This document shows positions 18,011 to 27,951 of a DNA stretch of 64,000 nt, one piece after another. The stretch spans positions 1,212,790-1,276,789 of the forward strand of contig JAXHLS010000006.1 in NCBI GenBank assembly GCA_034522055.1. The letters run 5' to 3'. Position 1 is the first letter of the stretch, and each line of letters opens with the position of its first letter. Both the position numbers and the translations under genes were made by a program. Origin of the DNA: Gammaproteobacteria bacterium. GTDB lineage: Bacteria; Pseudomonadota; Gammaproteobacteria; JAABTG01. The notes beneath the pieces are model-generated. The model was not told where the DNA came from. It saw only the letters and a program-made list of their open reading frames with translations, and made no database searches.

Positions 18011-19928
18011 GTGCGTCCGTGGAGGCGCATTTTCTGCACGGTGAGAGTCCGTGTCGGGGTAAGCCAAGGCCCCGTAGTCGAAGGTAACTGCGTCGTCGCG
18101 AGGCGGGGTGGAGAGCAACCGGAGGCGAACTGGCGGTCCGTAGGATGACGAACTCGATTCGGCGGTACGGGACGGCGAGCCCGCTAGGAGAAGGTGAAGC
18201 CTGAAAATCATCGGATGCGCTGGGATTGGCGTGGAAAGCGACATTCGGGTCCCCTCCGTGGTTGGAGACGGAACGCTGGGAAGGAAATGCGAGAGAAGCG
18301 GGGAGACCTGACCGCCGTGGTGACGGTGGGCAGGAGTCAGAGCCTTCGTAGTACTGAACGGTTCTGCTGCGGTCATGGCGAGGTGCTGCGGAAACGCGGA
18401 CCCAAGAGTTGGAGGGCGTCCTCCGCCTAAAACCGTGGGTGGTGCCGGGAAAGCGCGAAGAACAGAAATCGCGCCGAGGGAAGGGAGGCAGGAAGGTGGA
18501 TGGGTGAAGTCTGGAGGAGGTGAGCGCGTATGCAAAGGGTCGAGAGTGTCTCGCAAGAGGCTAAGCCAGACTCGTCCAACCCGGTGGAATGGCCGTGGGT
18601 GGACCGCACGATCTGGACGGAGCGCATGTTGGCGGCGCTGGGTAACGGCGTCCAAGGGACGAAGTGGTTCAGTCTGATCGACAAGGTGCATCGCCCCCAG
18701 ACCCTGGAACGGGCGTGGCAGGATGTGCGGGCCAACCGGGGTTCAGCGGGGGTGGATGGCCAGAGTGTGCAGCGTTTTGAGGCCCATGCCGAGCGGTATC
18801 TGGCGGAGTTGGGAGAGGCGCTGGGAATTGGACGGTACCGACCGGATGCGGTGCGTCGGGTGGAGATTCCGAAGGGGACAGGGACGCGTCCCCTGGGCAT
18901 TCCGACGGTGAAGGACCGGATTGTGCAGGCGGCGATGAAGCGGGTGCTCGAGCCGATTTTCGAGCACCAGTTTTTGCCGATGAGTTACGGGTTTCGCCCG
19001 GGTCGCGGGTGCAAGGATGCGCTGCGGGAAGTGGATGGGCTGGTTCGGGAGGGCTACACCCATGTGGTGGATGCCGACCTGGCCCAGTACTTCGACACCA
19101 TCCCGCACGAAGCGTTGATGGCCCGGGTCGAGGACCGGATCAGCGATGGTCGGATCCTCGACCTGCTGCGCGCCTGGTTGCGCCAGGACGTGGTGGCGGA
19201 GATAGCGCGCTGGACGCCGACCCGGGCTCGCCCCAAGGGGCGGTGATCAGTCCGTTACTCGCGAATCTGTACCTGCACGGGCTGGATGTACACATGACCC
19301 AGCGCGGCTATCGGATGGTTCGGTATGCTGACGACCTCGTGATCCCGTGTGCCAGTCCGGACGAAGCCCAGGAGGCGCTGCAGGAGTTGCGGCACTGGGT
19401 GGAGGCCAATGGTCTGCAACTGCACCCGGCGAAGACCCGTGTGGGGGATTGCCGGCAGCCCGGGGAAGGCTTTGAGTTTCTCGGGTACCGGTTTGAAGCG
19501 GGACGGCGGTGGGTACGCAAGAAGAGCCGCAAGGCCCTTTACGACCGGGTCCGGGCCAAAACCCGGCGCAGTCGTGGGGATTCGCTGGCGCGGATTGTGG
19601 CCGACCTGAACCCGATGCTTCGTGGCTGGTTCGTGTATTTCCAGCACGCGCACCCGTGGACCTTTCCTCGCGTGGACGGTTTTGTCCGACGTCGATTACG
19701 GGCGCTGTTGCGCAAGCAGCAGAAGCGCCCGGGAGCGGGTCATTGTCAGTCCGACCATCTCCGCTGGCCGAACGCGTTCTTCGCTGCGGCTGGGCTTTTC
19801 ACCATGACCGAAGCCCGGACGTTGGCGAGCCAATCCCGATGAGGTAACCACCGACTGGAGAGCCGTGTGCGGGAGAACCGCATGCACGGTTCGGAGGGCG
19901 GGGAGGGTCACTCCTTCCCGACCCCTAT
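18011..19928 (+). mobile_element. Group II intron with reverse transcriptase
   Basis: The 5' end GTGCGTCCGTGGAG fits the GUGYG rule and is followed by the conserved leader with GTGAGAGTCCGTG. The 3' part holds domain V (GAGCCGTGTGCGGGAGAACC to GCATGCACGGTTCGGAGG, about 19860-19897) and a domain VI-like hairpin, ending ...CCCCTAT near 19928. The intron sits five bases after a stem-loop in the upstream exon and its protein shows no endonuclease domain. Both points resemble bacterial class C introns, which insert behind terminator-like hairpins; the class is inference. The encoded RT is frameshifted, so the copy may need help from another. Confidence 0.85.
18530..19842 (+). pseudogene. ltrA: Group II intron reverse transcriptase/maturase, frameshifted
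   Basis: The first frame (18530 to about 19225) encodes RT blocks 0-4, including GTRPLGIPTVKDRIVQAAM and the catalytic VVDADLAQYFDTI. It then derails to a stop at 19246. The next frame resumes with GSPQGAVISPLLANLYLHGL and the VRYADDLV catalytic box, then the X/maturase region to 19842. One base missing near 19223-19230 explains the break: TPTR should continue as GSPQG. No HNH endonuclease motif is present. An AGGAGG-like site precedes the ATG. Confidence 0.88.
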
Positions 19929-20017
19929 CGGGTGGGATCTAGTCGCCCTCGCAATCAATCCTTCGCCAGATATGCGCGGGGTTGGACCGCCATCGATACG
20001 GAAATTGAGGCCGGGAA

Positions 20018-20092
20018 ATCACGACGAGGGCGTCGCTCCACAAGAGTAATCGAAGCCCCCGGCCTTATCCCTTTTCGCGCCTTTCGTAGTTA
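20018..20092 (+). repeat. Dispersed 75-bp repeat, copy 1 (end point of the IS insertion)
   Basis: The pattern CACGACGAGGGCGTCGCT - GTAATCGAAGC - CCGGCCTT - TTCGCGCCTTTCGTAGTTA matches 22846-22920 in the same orientation and 35118-35209 inverted. The ISNCY element starts at its right end. The rest of the gap 19929-20092 holds nothing else I can name. Confidence 0.8.
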
Positions 20093-21998
20093 GTGCCTGC
20101 ACGAGAAACTCAAAAGAGTTTATTGATCAACGGCATAAGCTAATAATCGCGACGCGAAGAATGCGACGGTTCCGTTTGCTGGATTGCAAGATAAATCTGT
20201 AACGCATTGATCTGCATTGATATAATGGCGGTGTAACCGGTGAGGGCCGGACGGTACAGGCGCACAAGGCCCTTGAGAGACGCAATCTTCGCCAGGATGA
20301 AATTCGTATGCGCAAGGTGATCGAGCCGCAAATGCAGATCGGCGAGCAGGACATCGGCGCGATTTGGCTCGATCCCAAATCGCGCGATGACATCCCGCAG
20401 CTCCTGCGGGGACTGCAGCACATCTACACCACGCCCGCGTTGCGCGAGCGGGTTTTCGCGATCCTTGAAGAGGTGCGCCCGGTACGTGATAGCGAGGCAG
20501 AAAATGTCCTGGTGGCCCCTGACGCCGGTCGGCCGGGGATGTCGCAGTGGAAGATCCTGGTGCTTGGCGTACTGCGCCTGGGGCTCAGTGCCGACTACGA
20601 CAGGGTCCGGGAACTGGCCAACGAGCACAACACGATCCGCCAGTTCCTCGGGCACGGCGACTGGACCGACACCTATCTCTACCCGATGCAGACGCTACGG
20701 GATAATCTGCGCCTGTTCACCCCGGAGCTCCTGGACCGGATCAATCAAGAGGTGGTGCGTGCGGGGCACAAGGCGCTAAAAAAACCTAGAAGAAGGGCTC
20801 GTCGGGCGCTGTGACTCGTTCGTGGTGGAGACCGATGTGCATTTCCCCACCGACATCAACTTGCTGCTCGACGCCATCCGTAAGGTCATCGATTTGAGCA
20901 CCGAACTGGCCGAACTCCACGCGCTGCCCGGTTGGCGTCAGCATGCCCACCATCAGCGCCAGTTTAAGCGCCAGTACCGAATCGTCCAGCGGCTCAAACA
21001 CTCCACCTCCAAGGACGAAGACAAGCGTCAAGCCAAACTGCAGGATATCGCCGAGGCCCACGGCACCTACCTGGAACTGGCCGAGGACCACCTGACCCGT
21101 GCCGAGCAGATCCGCCAGAAAGTGCCGGCCTCCTGTGCGCTGAGCGAGGGGCTGCTGCGCGAGCTTGATGAATTCATGACCCACGCCAATCGGCAGATCG
21201 ATCAGATCCGCCGCCGCGTGCTCCAGGGCGAGCGCATCCCCCACAATGAGAAGGTCTTCTCGTTGTTCGAGCCCCACACCGAGTGGATCAGCAAGGGCAA
21301 GGCCGGGGTGCCGGTGGAGTTGGGGTTGCGGGTGTGCGTGATGGAGGACAGCGACCGTTTCATCCTGCACCACCAGGTGATGCAGATGTGCACCGATGAT
21401 CAGGTGGCCGTACCGATGGTTGAGGAGACGAAGGAGCGATTTGCGCCACTGCGCGCTGTTAGCATGGACAAGGGCTTCCACAGTCCAGCCAACCAGGCGG
21501 CCTTGGCTGAGCGTCTGGAGCGGGTGGTCCTGCCGAAGAAGGGTCGTCTCTCTCAGGCCGACAAGGTGCGCGAGAGTGATGAGGAATTTCTGCGCCTGCG
21601 CCATCGCCATTCGGCGGTGGAGTCGGCCATCAATGCCCTGGAGGTTCATGGTCTGGACAAGTGTCCGGACCACGGCATCGAGGGCTTCAAGCGCTATGTG
21701 GCGCTGGCCGTGCTCGCACGCAACATTCACCGCCTTGGCGCGCTGCTGCGTCAGCAAGAACAAGAGCGGGAGCGGCGAAGGCGCGGCCCCTACCGAAAGG
21801 CTGCCTGAGCAGCGCTCCGAAGCCGATACCGCGCCACGCGGACAGGAGAGGAGCGTCTGCACATCACCATCAATGCGAAGCATTCGCATTGGATGACGCC
21901 ACGCATCTCAAAACAGTCGCCAAGGTGGAACACCGGCCATCAGTACCTGAGTGTCACGCTGGGAATTTGCCGGGAAATACGGGTTTTCGTACAGGCAC
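20093..21998 (+). mobile_element. ISNCY-family insertion sequence with terminal inverted repeats
   Basis: The left end GTGCCTGCACGAGAAAC and the right end, read inverted as GTGCCTGTACGAAAAC, form terminal inverted repeats. The hexamer TAGTTA flanks both ends (20087-20092 and 21999-22004) as a target duplication. The 1,906-bp element carries one transposase gene in two frames. The transposase resembles the ISDol1-like group of ISNCY. Ends and duplication are read directly; the family is from protein resemblance. Confidence 0.85.
20308..21808 (+). CDS. ISNCY transposase in two frames
   Basis: The first frame (20308-20814) gives MRKVIEPQMQIGEQDIGAI and the GRPGMSQWKILVLGVLRLGL region. The second (open from 20780 to 21808) gives LEEGLVGRCDSF, VVETDVHFPTDINLL and the rest of the catalytic core with VSMDKGFHSP. 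The joint is a run of seven A at 20778-20784. Removing one A makes a continuous protein of about 500 residues. A +1 change is needed, so the common -1 ribosomal slip does not serve; an indel in the run or transcriptional slippage would. The element is therefore probably inactive unless slippage occurs. Confidence 0.85.
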
Positions 21999-22130
21999 TA
22001 GTTAACAGGTTTTTCGCTGTAGACCTCCAGCACCCGCTCCCGCCACGCCATAGGCGCATGGCATGGAGACCACTGCGGGCAGGAATCTGGCGCTCGTCGG
22101 TCAGGGATGACTGGTTAAAGGGGTCTGGTT

Positions 22131-22430
22131 ATGGCACGCTTCCCTGTGATGTGGCATGAGATGGGAAAGATGGCAGAAAACCACAATGAGATTCAGGTAG
22201 GCGCCCAGGGGCGACTGGTGATTCCCGCTGCCCTGCGTAAGGCCCTGCACTTGAAGCCGGGGGACCGGCTGGTGGCGCGGCAGGTGGGGGATGCCCTTGT
22301 CCTGGAGCGGCGCGAGGCCGTGGTCAAGCGGCTGCGCGGTGCCTTCGCCCATATTCCTCCGAACAGAAGCCTGGTAGACGAACTTATCGCCGAGCGCCGG
22401 GCGGAGGCCGCCAGGGAAGTGGAAGAGTAG
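22131..22430 (+). CDS. AbrB/MazE-type antitoxin (VapB-like)
   Basis: The 99-residue protein contains the swapped-hairpin AbrB motif (EIQVGAQGRLVIPAALRKAL, then LKPGDRLVARQ), followed by a helical tail that would bind the toxin. Two starts are possible: ATG 22131 with an AAGGGG site, or ATG 22170, which begins directly before the domain. It overlaps the following PIN gene by one base. Role: neutralise and autoregulate the pair. Confidence 0.82.
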   Translation: MARFPVMWHEMGKMAENHNEIQVGAQGRLVIPAALRKALHLKPGDRLVARQVGDALVLERREAVVKRLRGAFAHIPPNRSLVDELIAERRAEAAREVEE

Positions 22431-22810
22431 TGGCCATGGTCCTGGATGCATCGGCGCTGCTGACGCTGATGCACGATGAGCCTGGCGCCGATAGGGTAGA
22501 GGCTGCGTTGGTCGGGGCACGGGTCTCTGCCGTCAACTGGGCGGAGGTAGTGCAGAAGGCATTATGGCTGGAAGTGGATTCGACGTGGTTGCGTGAAGGA
22601 ATCATTGATGTTGGCGTGGTGGTCGAGCCGTTCACCGTGGATCAGGCGGAAGCGGCGGCTCACCTGTGGCGGCGCACGCGTTCCCACGGACTGTCACTGG
22701 CGGACCGCGCTTGTCTGGCGCTGGCCCAGGATTACCAGTGCCCCGTCCTGACCGCCGATCGGGCCTGGCATGCGCTTGATGTGGGATTGGAAATCGAACT
22801 GCTGCGCTGA
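22430..22810 (+). CDS. PIN-domain toxin (VapC-like)
   Basis: The 126-residue protein (GTG 22430; an ATG at 22436 is also possible) starts VLDASALLTLMHDEPGA. It has the central Glu in SAVNWAEV and the C-terminal acids in LSLADRACLALA and LTADRAW, the full set for the metal site of a PIN RNase. It is translationally coupled to the AbrB-type antitoxin. Intact by inspection. Confidence 0.87.
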   Translation: MAMVLDASALLTLMHDEPGADRVEAALVGARVSAVNWAEVVQKALWLEVDSTWLREGIIDVGVVVEPFTVDQAEAAAHLWRRTRSHGLSLADRACLALAQDYQCPVLTADRAWHALDVGLEIELLR

Positions 22811-22845
22811 TGTAGGTGTGGCGCCCCGCCGCGATGAGGGCAGGC

Positions 22846-22920
22846 GAATCGCGACGAGGGCGTCGCTTCTGGGGTAATCGAAGCACCGGCCTTCTCCCTT
22901 GTCGCGTCTTTCGTGGTTAA
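22846..22920 (+). repeat. Dispersed 75-bp repeat, copy 2
   Basis: This uninterrupted copy of the repeat at 20018-20092 lies between the VapC-like gene and the end of the flagellar block. It is followed by a pyrimidine-rich tract of TTTTC/CCC runs (22921-22970), which may be a transcript end for both sides. Confidence 0.8.
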
Positions 22921-23010
22921 GCTCTTTTCTTTTTTCTTTTCCCTTTTCCCATTTCCCTTGTCCCCACTCTCCAGGCTCATAGCCCGCAACACCTAAGTAT
23001 CGGACCGGCG

Positions 23011-23343
23011 CTACGGGTTGGAACGGCCGGTGTAGGCGGCGTGCATCTTGCGGCCGTGTTTCATGCGGCTTAGGGACGACAGGAGATTGCCGCGGGCGGC
23101 AAGGGTCTGCCGTTCGAGTTCGGCATTGAGGCCCTGCAGGCGTTCGAGGCGGGGGCGATGGGCGGGGTCAAGGGGCGCCAGGTCGGCGAGCATCTCGGCC
23201 AGCACGCGGCGGCGCGGCGCGGTGGCCATAAGGGCGTCCCAGGACTGTGCCTCGGCCTGCTGCAGCATGGTCCGGTAGACGGTGGTCAGCTCGTCGAGCA
23301 CGGCCGCCGTCGGGTCGCCGGGGTGTGGGTGAGTGGGATTCAT
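23011..23343 (-). CDS. fliT: FliT-like flagellar export chaperone
   Basis: The 110-residue, mostly helical protein lies directly after fliS, where fliT is expected. It has the charged helix pattern and size of FliT (FliD chaperone, and FlhDC inhibitor in enterics). Sequence conservation in this family is low, so the call rests largely on position and size. It is the last gene of the flagellar run on this side. Confidence 0.7.
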   Translation of the reverse strand: MNPTHPHPGDPTAAVLDELTTVYRTMLQQAEAQSWDALMATAPRRRVLAEMLADLAPLDPAHRPRLERLQGLNAELERQTLAARGNLLSSLSRMKHGRKMHAAYTGRSNP

Positions 23344-23350
23344 CAGGGGC

Positions 23351-23785
23351 TCAGGGGCTCACAGCCTTATCGGCGCCGGCGACGCGTCCGTTCTCGCTGC
23401 CGAGCTTACCCGGGATCTGGTCCCAGGCGCCCTTGATCTCGGCCAGCAGGCCGCGGACCTCCTGGAGCTTGGCGGCGTCGTTCTCGATGTTGGCCTCGGT
23501 GAGACGGCGGGTCATGTAGTCGTACAGGCGGTCGAGGTTGGTGGCGATGTCGCCGCCCTTTTCCAGGTCCAGGCTACCCTGGAGGCCGCCGATGATGGAG
23601 ATGGCCTGGCCGATGGCGGCGCCCTTGAGGGCCACCTCCCGGCGCTCGATGTGGCCGGCGGCGGCGGCGATGCGTGACAGGGCACCGTCCATCAGCATCT
23701 GCACCAGGCGATGGGGAGTGGCCTCCTCCACGGCGGACTTCGCGCCCACGTTCTGATACTGCTTGAGCGCCTTCTGGTTGAGCAT
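23351..23785 (-). CDS. fliS: Flagellin export chaperone FliS
   Basis: The 144-residue protein begins MLNQKALKQYQNVGAKSAV and holds EEATPHRLVQMLMDGALSRI, the FliS core that binds the C-terminal helix of flagellin and stops it assembling in the cytoplasm. It lies between fliD and fliT in the usual order, seven bases before fliT. Confidence 0.92.
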   Translation of the reverse strand: MLNQKALKQYQNVGAKSAVEEATPHRLVQMLMDGALSRIAAAAGHIERREVALKGAAIGQAISIIGGLQGSLDLEKGGDIATNLDRLYDYMTRRLTEANIENDAAKLQEVRGLLAEIKGAWDQIPGKLGSENGRVAGADKAVSP

Positions 23786-23844
23786 GCTCTTATCCTCTTT
23801 GGTTGGATGGCGCCGCCGGGCGGGGCTCCTGGGGCGGGCACGGG

Positions 23845-25260
23845 TTAGCGGTTTGTCCTGCCGGGCACCGGTATGTTCTCGAGCTGCTGGGTCAGGAAGT
23901 TGCCGGTATTTTGCAATTGCGATACCAGCTGGTCCATGGCCGTGAACTGGGCCAGCAGGCGCGACTCCAGGGCGTCGATGCGCCGATCCAGGTTCAGGCG
24001 CCGGTCGCCGATGTCCTCGATGCGGCCGTTGAGGCCATCGATGCGGTTGTCCAACAGACCGTTATTCTGCAGGAAGCCGTCCAGCATGCCGCCGGCGCGG
24101 GCCACCAGCCCGGTCTCGCCACCGAACAGGGCCGCCACCGCCGCGGGATTGTCGTCGAGGGCCGCGGTGAGGGTCGCATTATTCACCGTGAGGCGGCCGT
24201 CGTCGCCGGTGGTGATGCCCAGGGCGGCGAGGCTGTTGACCTCCCCCGCGGCCCCGACCCGATCGAACAGGGTGCTACGCAGCCTCGAATCGAGAATGCG
24301 CAGGGTGGAATCGCCCAGCAACGGCCCCCCGCGGCGGGTGTCGGGGTCGAAGCCAGTGAGGCTGTCCCGCAGCTCCGCGAAACCATTGAATGCCGTCACG
24401 AAGGCGTTTACGGCCGTGCCGGCCGCACCGGTGTCCTCGCCGATGGTGAGGGTGGCGGGGTTACCCGGATCGGCGCTCAAGAGTTCCAGGGTGACGCCGT
24501 CGATGAGGTCGTCCACAGTATTGGCCGAGCGGGTGGCCGCCTGGCCGTCTATGCGGATGAGGGCATCTTCGGCGGGGTCCAGCTCGATGAGCTGGGTGGC
24601 CCCCGAGCCCTGGGGGTCATACACCAGGCGGGACAGGCCGGTGGCGTCGGTACTGTCGCCGTCGCCGTCGCTGGTGGTCACGGTGAGGGCGTTGGCGCTG
24701 CCCGGCTCGCGGGCGGTAAGCACCAAGCGGCTCTCGGTACCGCCCGTGCCGTCGTCCACGTTGACGATACCGGCACTGACCAGGGTGTTGTCGGCGGCCT
24801 CGTTGATGGCGTCGCGTATCGCCCCCAGGCTGCCGTCACCGGCATCCACGGTGAAGCTGCTGTCGCCGCCGGCGATGGTCAGGGTGCCGGTGCCGACGAT
24901 GGCGTCGGGCCCACTGAAGCCCGTGGAGCGCAGCTTCTGGGCGCTGGCCAGGCGTTCAACCTCGATGGCGAAACTGCCGGTGGCGGCACCGCCTTGGGCC
25001 GTCGCCGTGAATTGCTCGGGTGCTGCGGAAGTGACGCTGCGGCCCTGGAACAGCCCGTCCCCACCCAGGCCGTCCAGGGCACTTTGGAGGTCGGCGAGGG
25101 CCGATTTCAGCAGGCTGAAGCCGGACAGCTCGGCCTGAAGCCCGGCCTCGCGGCGGTCCAGGCGCTGCACCGTGGGCTGGCGCTCGGAAGCCACCAGTTG
25201 GTTCACCAGGCTGTTGATATCGATGCCCGAACCCACTCCGCTGACGGAAATACCTGCCAT
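23845..25260 (-). CDS. fliD: Flagellar filament cap protein FliD (HAP2)
   Basis: The 471-residue protein starts MAGISVSGVGSGIDINSLVN, the conserved FliD N-terminus, and ends with a heptad-type helical region (about 420-465). It caps the growing filament and folds exported flagellin. Length is typical. It lies between flaG and fliS. Confidence 0.94.
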   Translation of the reverse strand: MAGISVSGVGSGIDINSLVNQLVASERQPTVQRLDRREAGLQAELSGFSLLKSALADLQSALDGLGGDGLFQGRSVTSAAPEQFTATAQGGAATGSFAIEVERLASAQKLRSTGFSGPDAIVGTGTLTIAGGDSSFTVDAGDGSLGAIRDAINEAADNTLVSAGIVNVDDGTGGTESRLVLTAREPGSANALTVTTSDGDGDSTDATGLSRLVYDPQGSGATQLIELDPAEDALIRIDGQAATRSANTVDDLIDGVTLELLSADPGNPATLTIGEDTGAAGTAVNAFVTAFNGFAELRDSLTGFDPDTRRGGPLLGDSTLRILDSRLRSTLFDRVGAAGEVNSLAALGITTGDDGRLTVNNATLTAALDDNPAAVAALFGGETGLVARAGGMLDGFLQNNGLLDNRIDGLNGRIEDIGDRRLNLDRRIDALESRLLAQFTAMDQLVSQLQNTGNFLTQQLENIPVPGRTNR

Positions 25261-25316
25261 AACCTCGACTCCTCAGAAAACCGTTGCGGGGAAATATGCA
25301 AGAAAAGATGCAAACC

Positions 25317-25751
25317 CTATGCCTTTTCCTGCAGCAGCCCGCTGTCAAACTCCTTGAGTTGGCGGAGCACGTTCAGCACCTGCTCCGGGGGGATCTGGCG
25401 GATGAGTTCCTCGGTGTTGGCGTCGTAGACCTCGATGACGGGCCGACCGCTGGCATCGTCGACGCTGAACTTGAGTTCCCTGCGAATGCTCTGGGCCAGG
25501 TCGTTGAGTTCGCCCACCGCCGCGTCGATTTCCTGCGGGCTCAGGTTGCCCGTCGCCTGCTCGCGGCCGGCTGCGGCGGCGGGACCGGCGCGTGCCTGCT
25601 GGGCCGCGGCGCTCTCGCCGGCGGCACCCGACCGGGGCACTCCCTCACTCAGGGCCCGCTGACCCTGGGAGGCAGGGTCCGGAGCGGGCCGCGCGCTACT
25701 TTGCGCCAGCCCAACCTGCCGAAGCAGACCGACATTCAAATCGATAGTCAT
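25317..25751 (-). CDS. flaG: FlaG family protein
   Basis: The 144-residue protein has an Ala/Gly/Gln-rich N-terminal half and the FlaG C-terminal domain (LKFSVDDASGRPVIEVYDA, then LIRQIPPEQVL). FlaG affects filament length in pseudomonads and vibrios. The ATG at 25751 is chosen because the upstream in-frame extension lies in the fliC-flaG spacer. It sits between fliC and fliD, as expected. Confidence 0.9.
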   Translation of the reverse strand: MTIDLNVGLLRQVGLAQSSARPAPDPASQGQRALSEGVPRSGAAGESAAAQQARAGPAAAAGREQATGNLSPQEIDAAVGELNDLAQSIRRELKFSVDDASGRPVIEVYDANTEELIRQIPPEQVLNVLRQLKEFDSGLLQEKA

Positions 25752-25804
25752 GTCGTTACCCTCCGGGGACGGGACCCGTTGCGGGCCCCGCCCCACCGGC
25801 TAGG

Positions 25805-27664
25805 TTACTGGAGCAGCGCCAGCACGTTCTGCGGCTGGACGTTGGCCTGGGACAGCACCGAGATGCCGGCCTGCTGCAGGATCTGGGCGCGGGTCAGGGC
25901 CGCCGTCTCGGCGGCGAAGTCCGCGTCCAGGATCCGCGAGCGGGCGGCCGACAGGTTCTCCGTCGCACTGGCCAGGTTGGCGATGGTGGACTCGAAGCGG
26001 TTCTGGATGGCACCGAAGGTGCTGCGCAGATCCGACACCGAGGTCAGGGCCGCGTCGACCGAAAAGATGGCCGCGTTGGAACCGTCCACCGTCGCCACGC
26101 TGGCCTCGGCGAGGGTACCCGTGGGGGCGAAGGCCGTGTCCGTGAACACTGTGCCGGCCTGGGTACCACCGATGGTGATGGCCTCACCCGAGGTGATGCT
26201 CAGCACGTTGTCGCTGTCCAGGGTGGCCGAGCCGTTGCTGCCGAGGGCCTCGTTCACCGCGTCCGCAAAGGCCTGGACCGTGGAGAACATCCCGTCCTCC
26301 ACTGCCAGCGCGGCGTTGTCGCCGAACTGGATGGTCAGGTTGTCTGTTTCGTCGAGGGTCAGGGTGGAGGCCGGAACGGCGGCCTCGTCGGCGACGCCGG
26401 CCGTGCTGGTTCCGGTGACGGCAGTGCCATCCAGGGTGACCGAGAAGCTGCCGGCGATGTTGGCATCATCCGTAATGGTTATGGTGCCGCTATCCTCAGT
26501 AGCGGTTGCTGCGGTACCGAGTTCGCTATTGATGGCATTAAGCAGCGTCGTGATGTCGGCTGCATCCCCGTTCGAAAGATCCTGGGTGAGCGGGACGGTG
26601 AAGTCTGTTGTTCCATCAGTGTCGGTGATGACCAGATTGGCGTTGGCGTTTTCTTCATCCAGACCATCGGCAGAAGTCACCCCGGTAATCCCAGTCAAGG
26701 AGGAGTCAGTGCCATTGCCATCCGCGTTAGCGTTGAAGCTGTCTATGGATACCGTTGTTCCTGTCCCCGTTGTCTGGTTGGTGATAACGATATCCGTGCC
26801 GTCTACGGAAGCGACGAAGTGGCCATCAAATCCCAGACCATCAGTATTATCGTTTAGTGCAGTTGCAACATCAGCGAGCGATGCTCCACTTAAATCTGTA
26901 TTCAAAGTAACCGTCGACGTCTCTGTACCATCGGTAACATCAAAACTCACAGTATCAGTAGTGAAATTCACTTGAAGCTGAGCAGCCGCGAAGGTCGCGG
27001 TTCCACCAGTCGCTGCCTGCGTAACCTCGCTATAATCCGTTCCAACGACCTCTGTCGCGTCGAACGCGAAGGTGGCCGCAGAGCCGGGGACGGCATCGCT
27101 GCCCTCGGCGATGAGGTCGGACAGATCCACAGAGGTGGCGGTGGCCACGGCGCCCACGTCGGCGGTGCGGGTGCTGGTGCCGAGGTCGAGGCCGATGGTC
27201 TGGCCCACGTTGGCGCCCACCTGGAACTGGGCGGTGCCGAAGGTGCCGTCCAGCACGTTGCGGCCGTTGAAGGAGGTCTGGCTGGCGATGCGGTCGATCT
27301 CCGACAGGCGCTGCTGCACTTCCTGGTTGAGGGTGGCGCGGTCGCTGTCGGAGTTGGTGGCATTGACCGACTGCACCGCCAGTTCGCGGATGCGCTGCAG
27401 ATTCTGAGTCACCTCGCCCAGCGCCGCCTCCGCCGTCTGGGCCAGGGAAATGCCGTCATTGGCGTTGCGGCTGGCCTGGTTGAGGCCGTTGATCTGGGTG
27501 GTGAAGCGCTCGGAGATGGCCAACCCCGCCGCGTCGTCGGCGGCGTTGTTGATGCGCAGGCCCGAGGACAGGCGCTCCAAAGAAGTGGCCAGGGCGTTCT
27601 GGGAGGTATTCAGATTGCGCTGGGCGTTGAGGGACAGGATATTGGTGTTGATGACTTGTGCCAT
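25805..27664 (-). CDS. fliC: Flagellin (filament subunit)
   Basis: The 619-residue protein has the conserved flagellin ends: [19 protein letters not shown] to about residue 165, and the C-terminal D0/D1 segment ending [11 protein letters not shown]. Between them lies a 350-residue variable region (about 170-520) rich in Thr, Ser, Asp and Ala. Part of it (about 26460-27050) is clearly more AT-rich than its surroundings, which suggests exchange of the surface domain. A sigma-28 promoter stands upstream. It is exported by the flagellar type III system with FliS. Confidence 0.95.
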   Translation of the reverse strand: MAQVINTNILSLNAQRNLNTSQNALATSLERLSSGLRINNAADDAAGLAISERFTTQINGLNQASRNANDGISLAQTAEAALGEVTQNLQRIRELAVQSVNATNSDSDRATLNQEVQQRLSEIDRIASQTSFNGRNVLDGTFGTAQFQVGANVGQTIGLDLGTSTRTADVGAVATATSVDLSDLIAEGSDAVPGSAATFAFDATEVVGTDYSEVTQAATGGTATFAAAQLQVNFTTDTVSFDVTDGTETSTVTLNTDLSGASLADVATALNDNTDGLGFDGHFVASVDGTDIVITNQTTGTGTTVSIDSFNANADGNGTDSSLTGITGVTSADGLDEENANANLVITDTDGTTDFTVPLTQDLSNGDAADITTLLNAINSELGTAATATEDSGTITITDDANIAGSFSVTLDGTAVTGTSTAGVADEAAVPASTLTLDETDNLTIQFGDNAALAVEDGMFSTVQAFADAVNEALGSNGSATLDSDNVLSITSGEAITIGGTQAGTVFTDTAFAPTGTLAEASVATVDGSNAAIFSVDAALTSVSDLRSTFGAIQNRFESTIANLASATENLSAARSRILDADFAAETAALTRAQILQQAGISVLSQANVQPQNVLALLQ

Positions 27665-27775
27665 TGTCGGTCTCCTTTGGCCCCGGGGCTGCGGCAAGGC
27701 CGCGCCGGCACGGGGCTGCAGGTTGATATTTGACGGATGTTCCCATCGAGTGGGCTCTTACCGCCTCCGGTAATG

Positions 27776-27802
27776 ACAGCGGCCTCCCGCAGGGAAACTT
27801 TA
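27776..27802 (-). promoter_or_regulatory. Sigma-28 (FliA) promoter of fliC
   Basis: On the minus strand TAAAGTTT (27802-27795) is followed after 11 bases by GCCGCTGT (27783-27776). The FliA consensus is TAAAGTTT-N11-GCCGATAA, so the -35 box is perfect and the -10 box matches in its GCCG part. It lies about 110 bases upstream of the fliC start. Confidence 0.8.
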
Positions 27803-27951
27803 TGCCCGCCGGCCAAAAAAATTCCCCGCGTGACGCCCGTCACAAACCGGCGTTGTGCCCCGATTTTTCAACCGCTTGCATAACAAGGAGTTAACGCCGA
27901 AGGTTAATGCCCATCATCAAGGTTGCTCAACCGTCGCGCCCACCCCAATTG

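Noticed and set aside
20778-20784. Programmed -1 frameshift in the ISNCY transposase
   Set aside because: The downstream frame is +1 from the upstream one, so a -1 slip at A7 would not join them.
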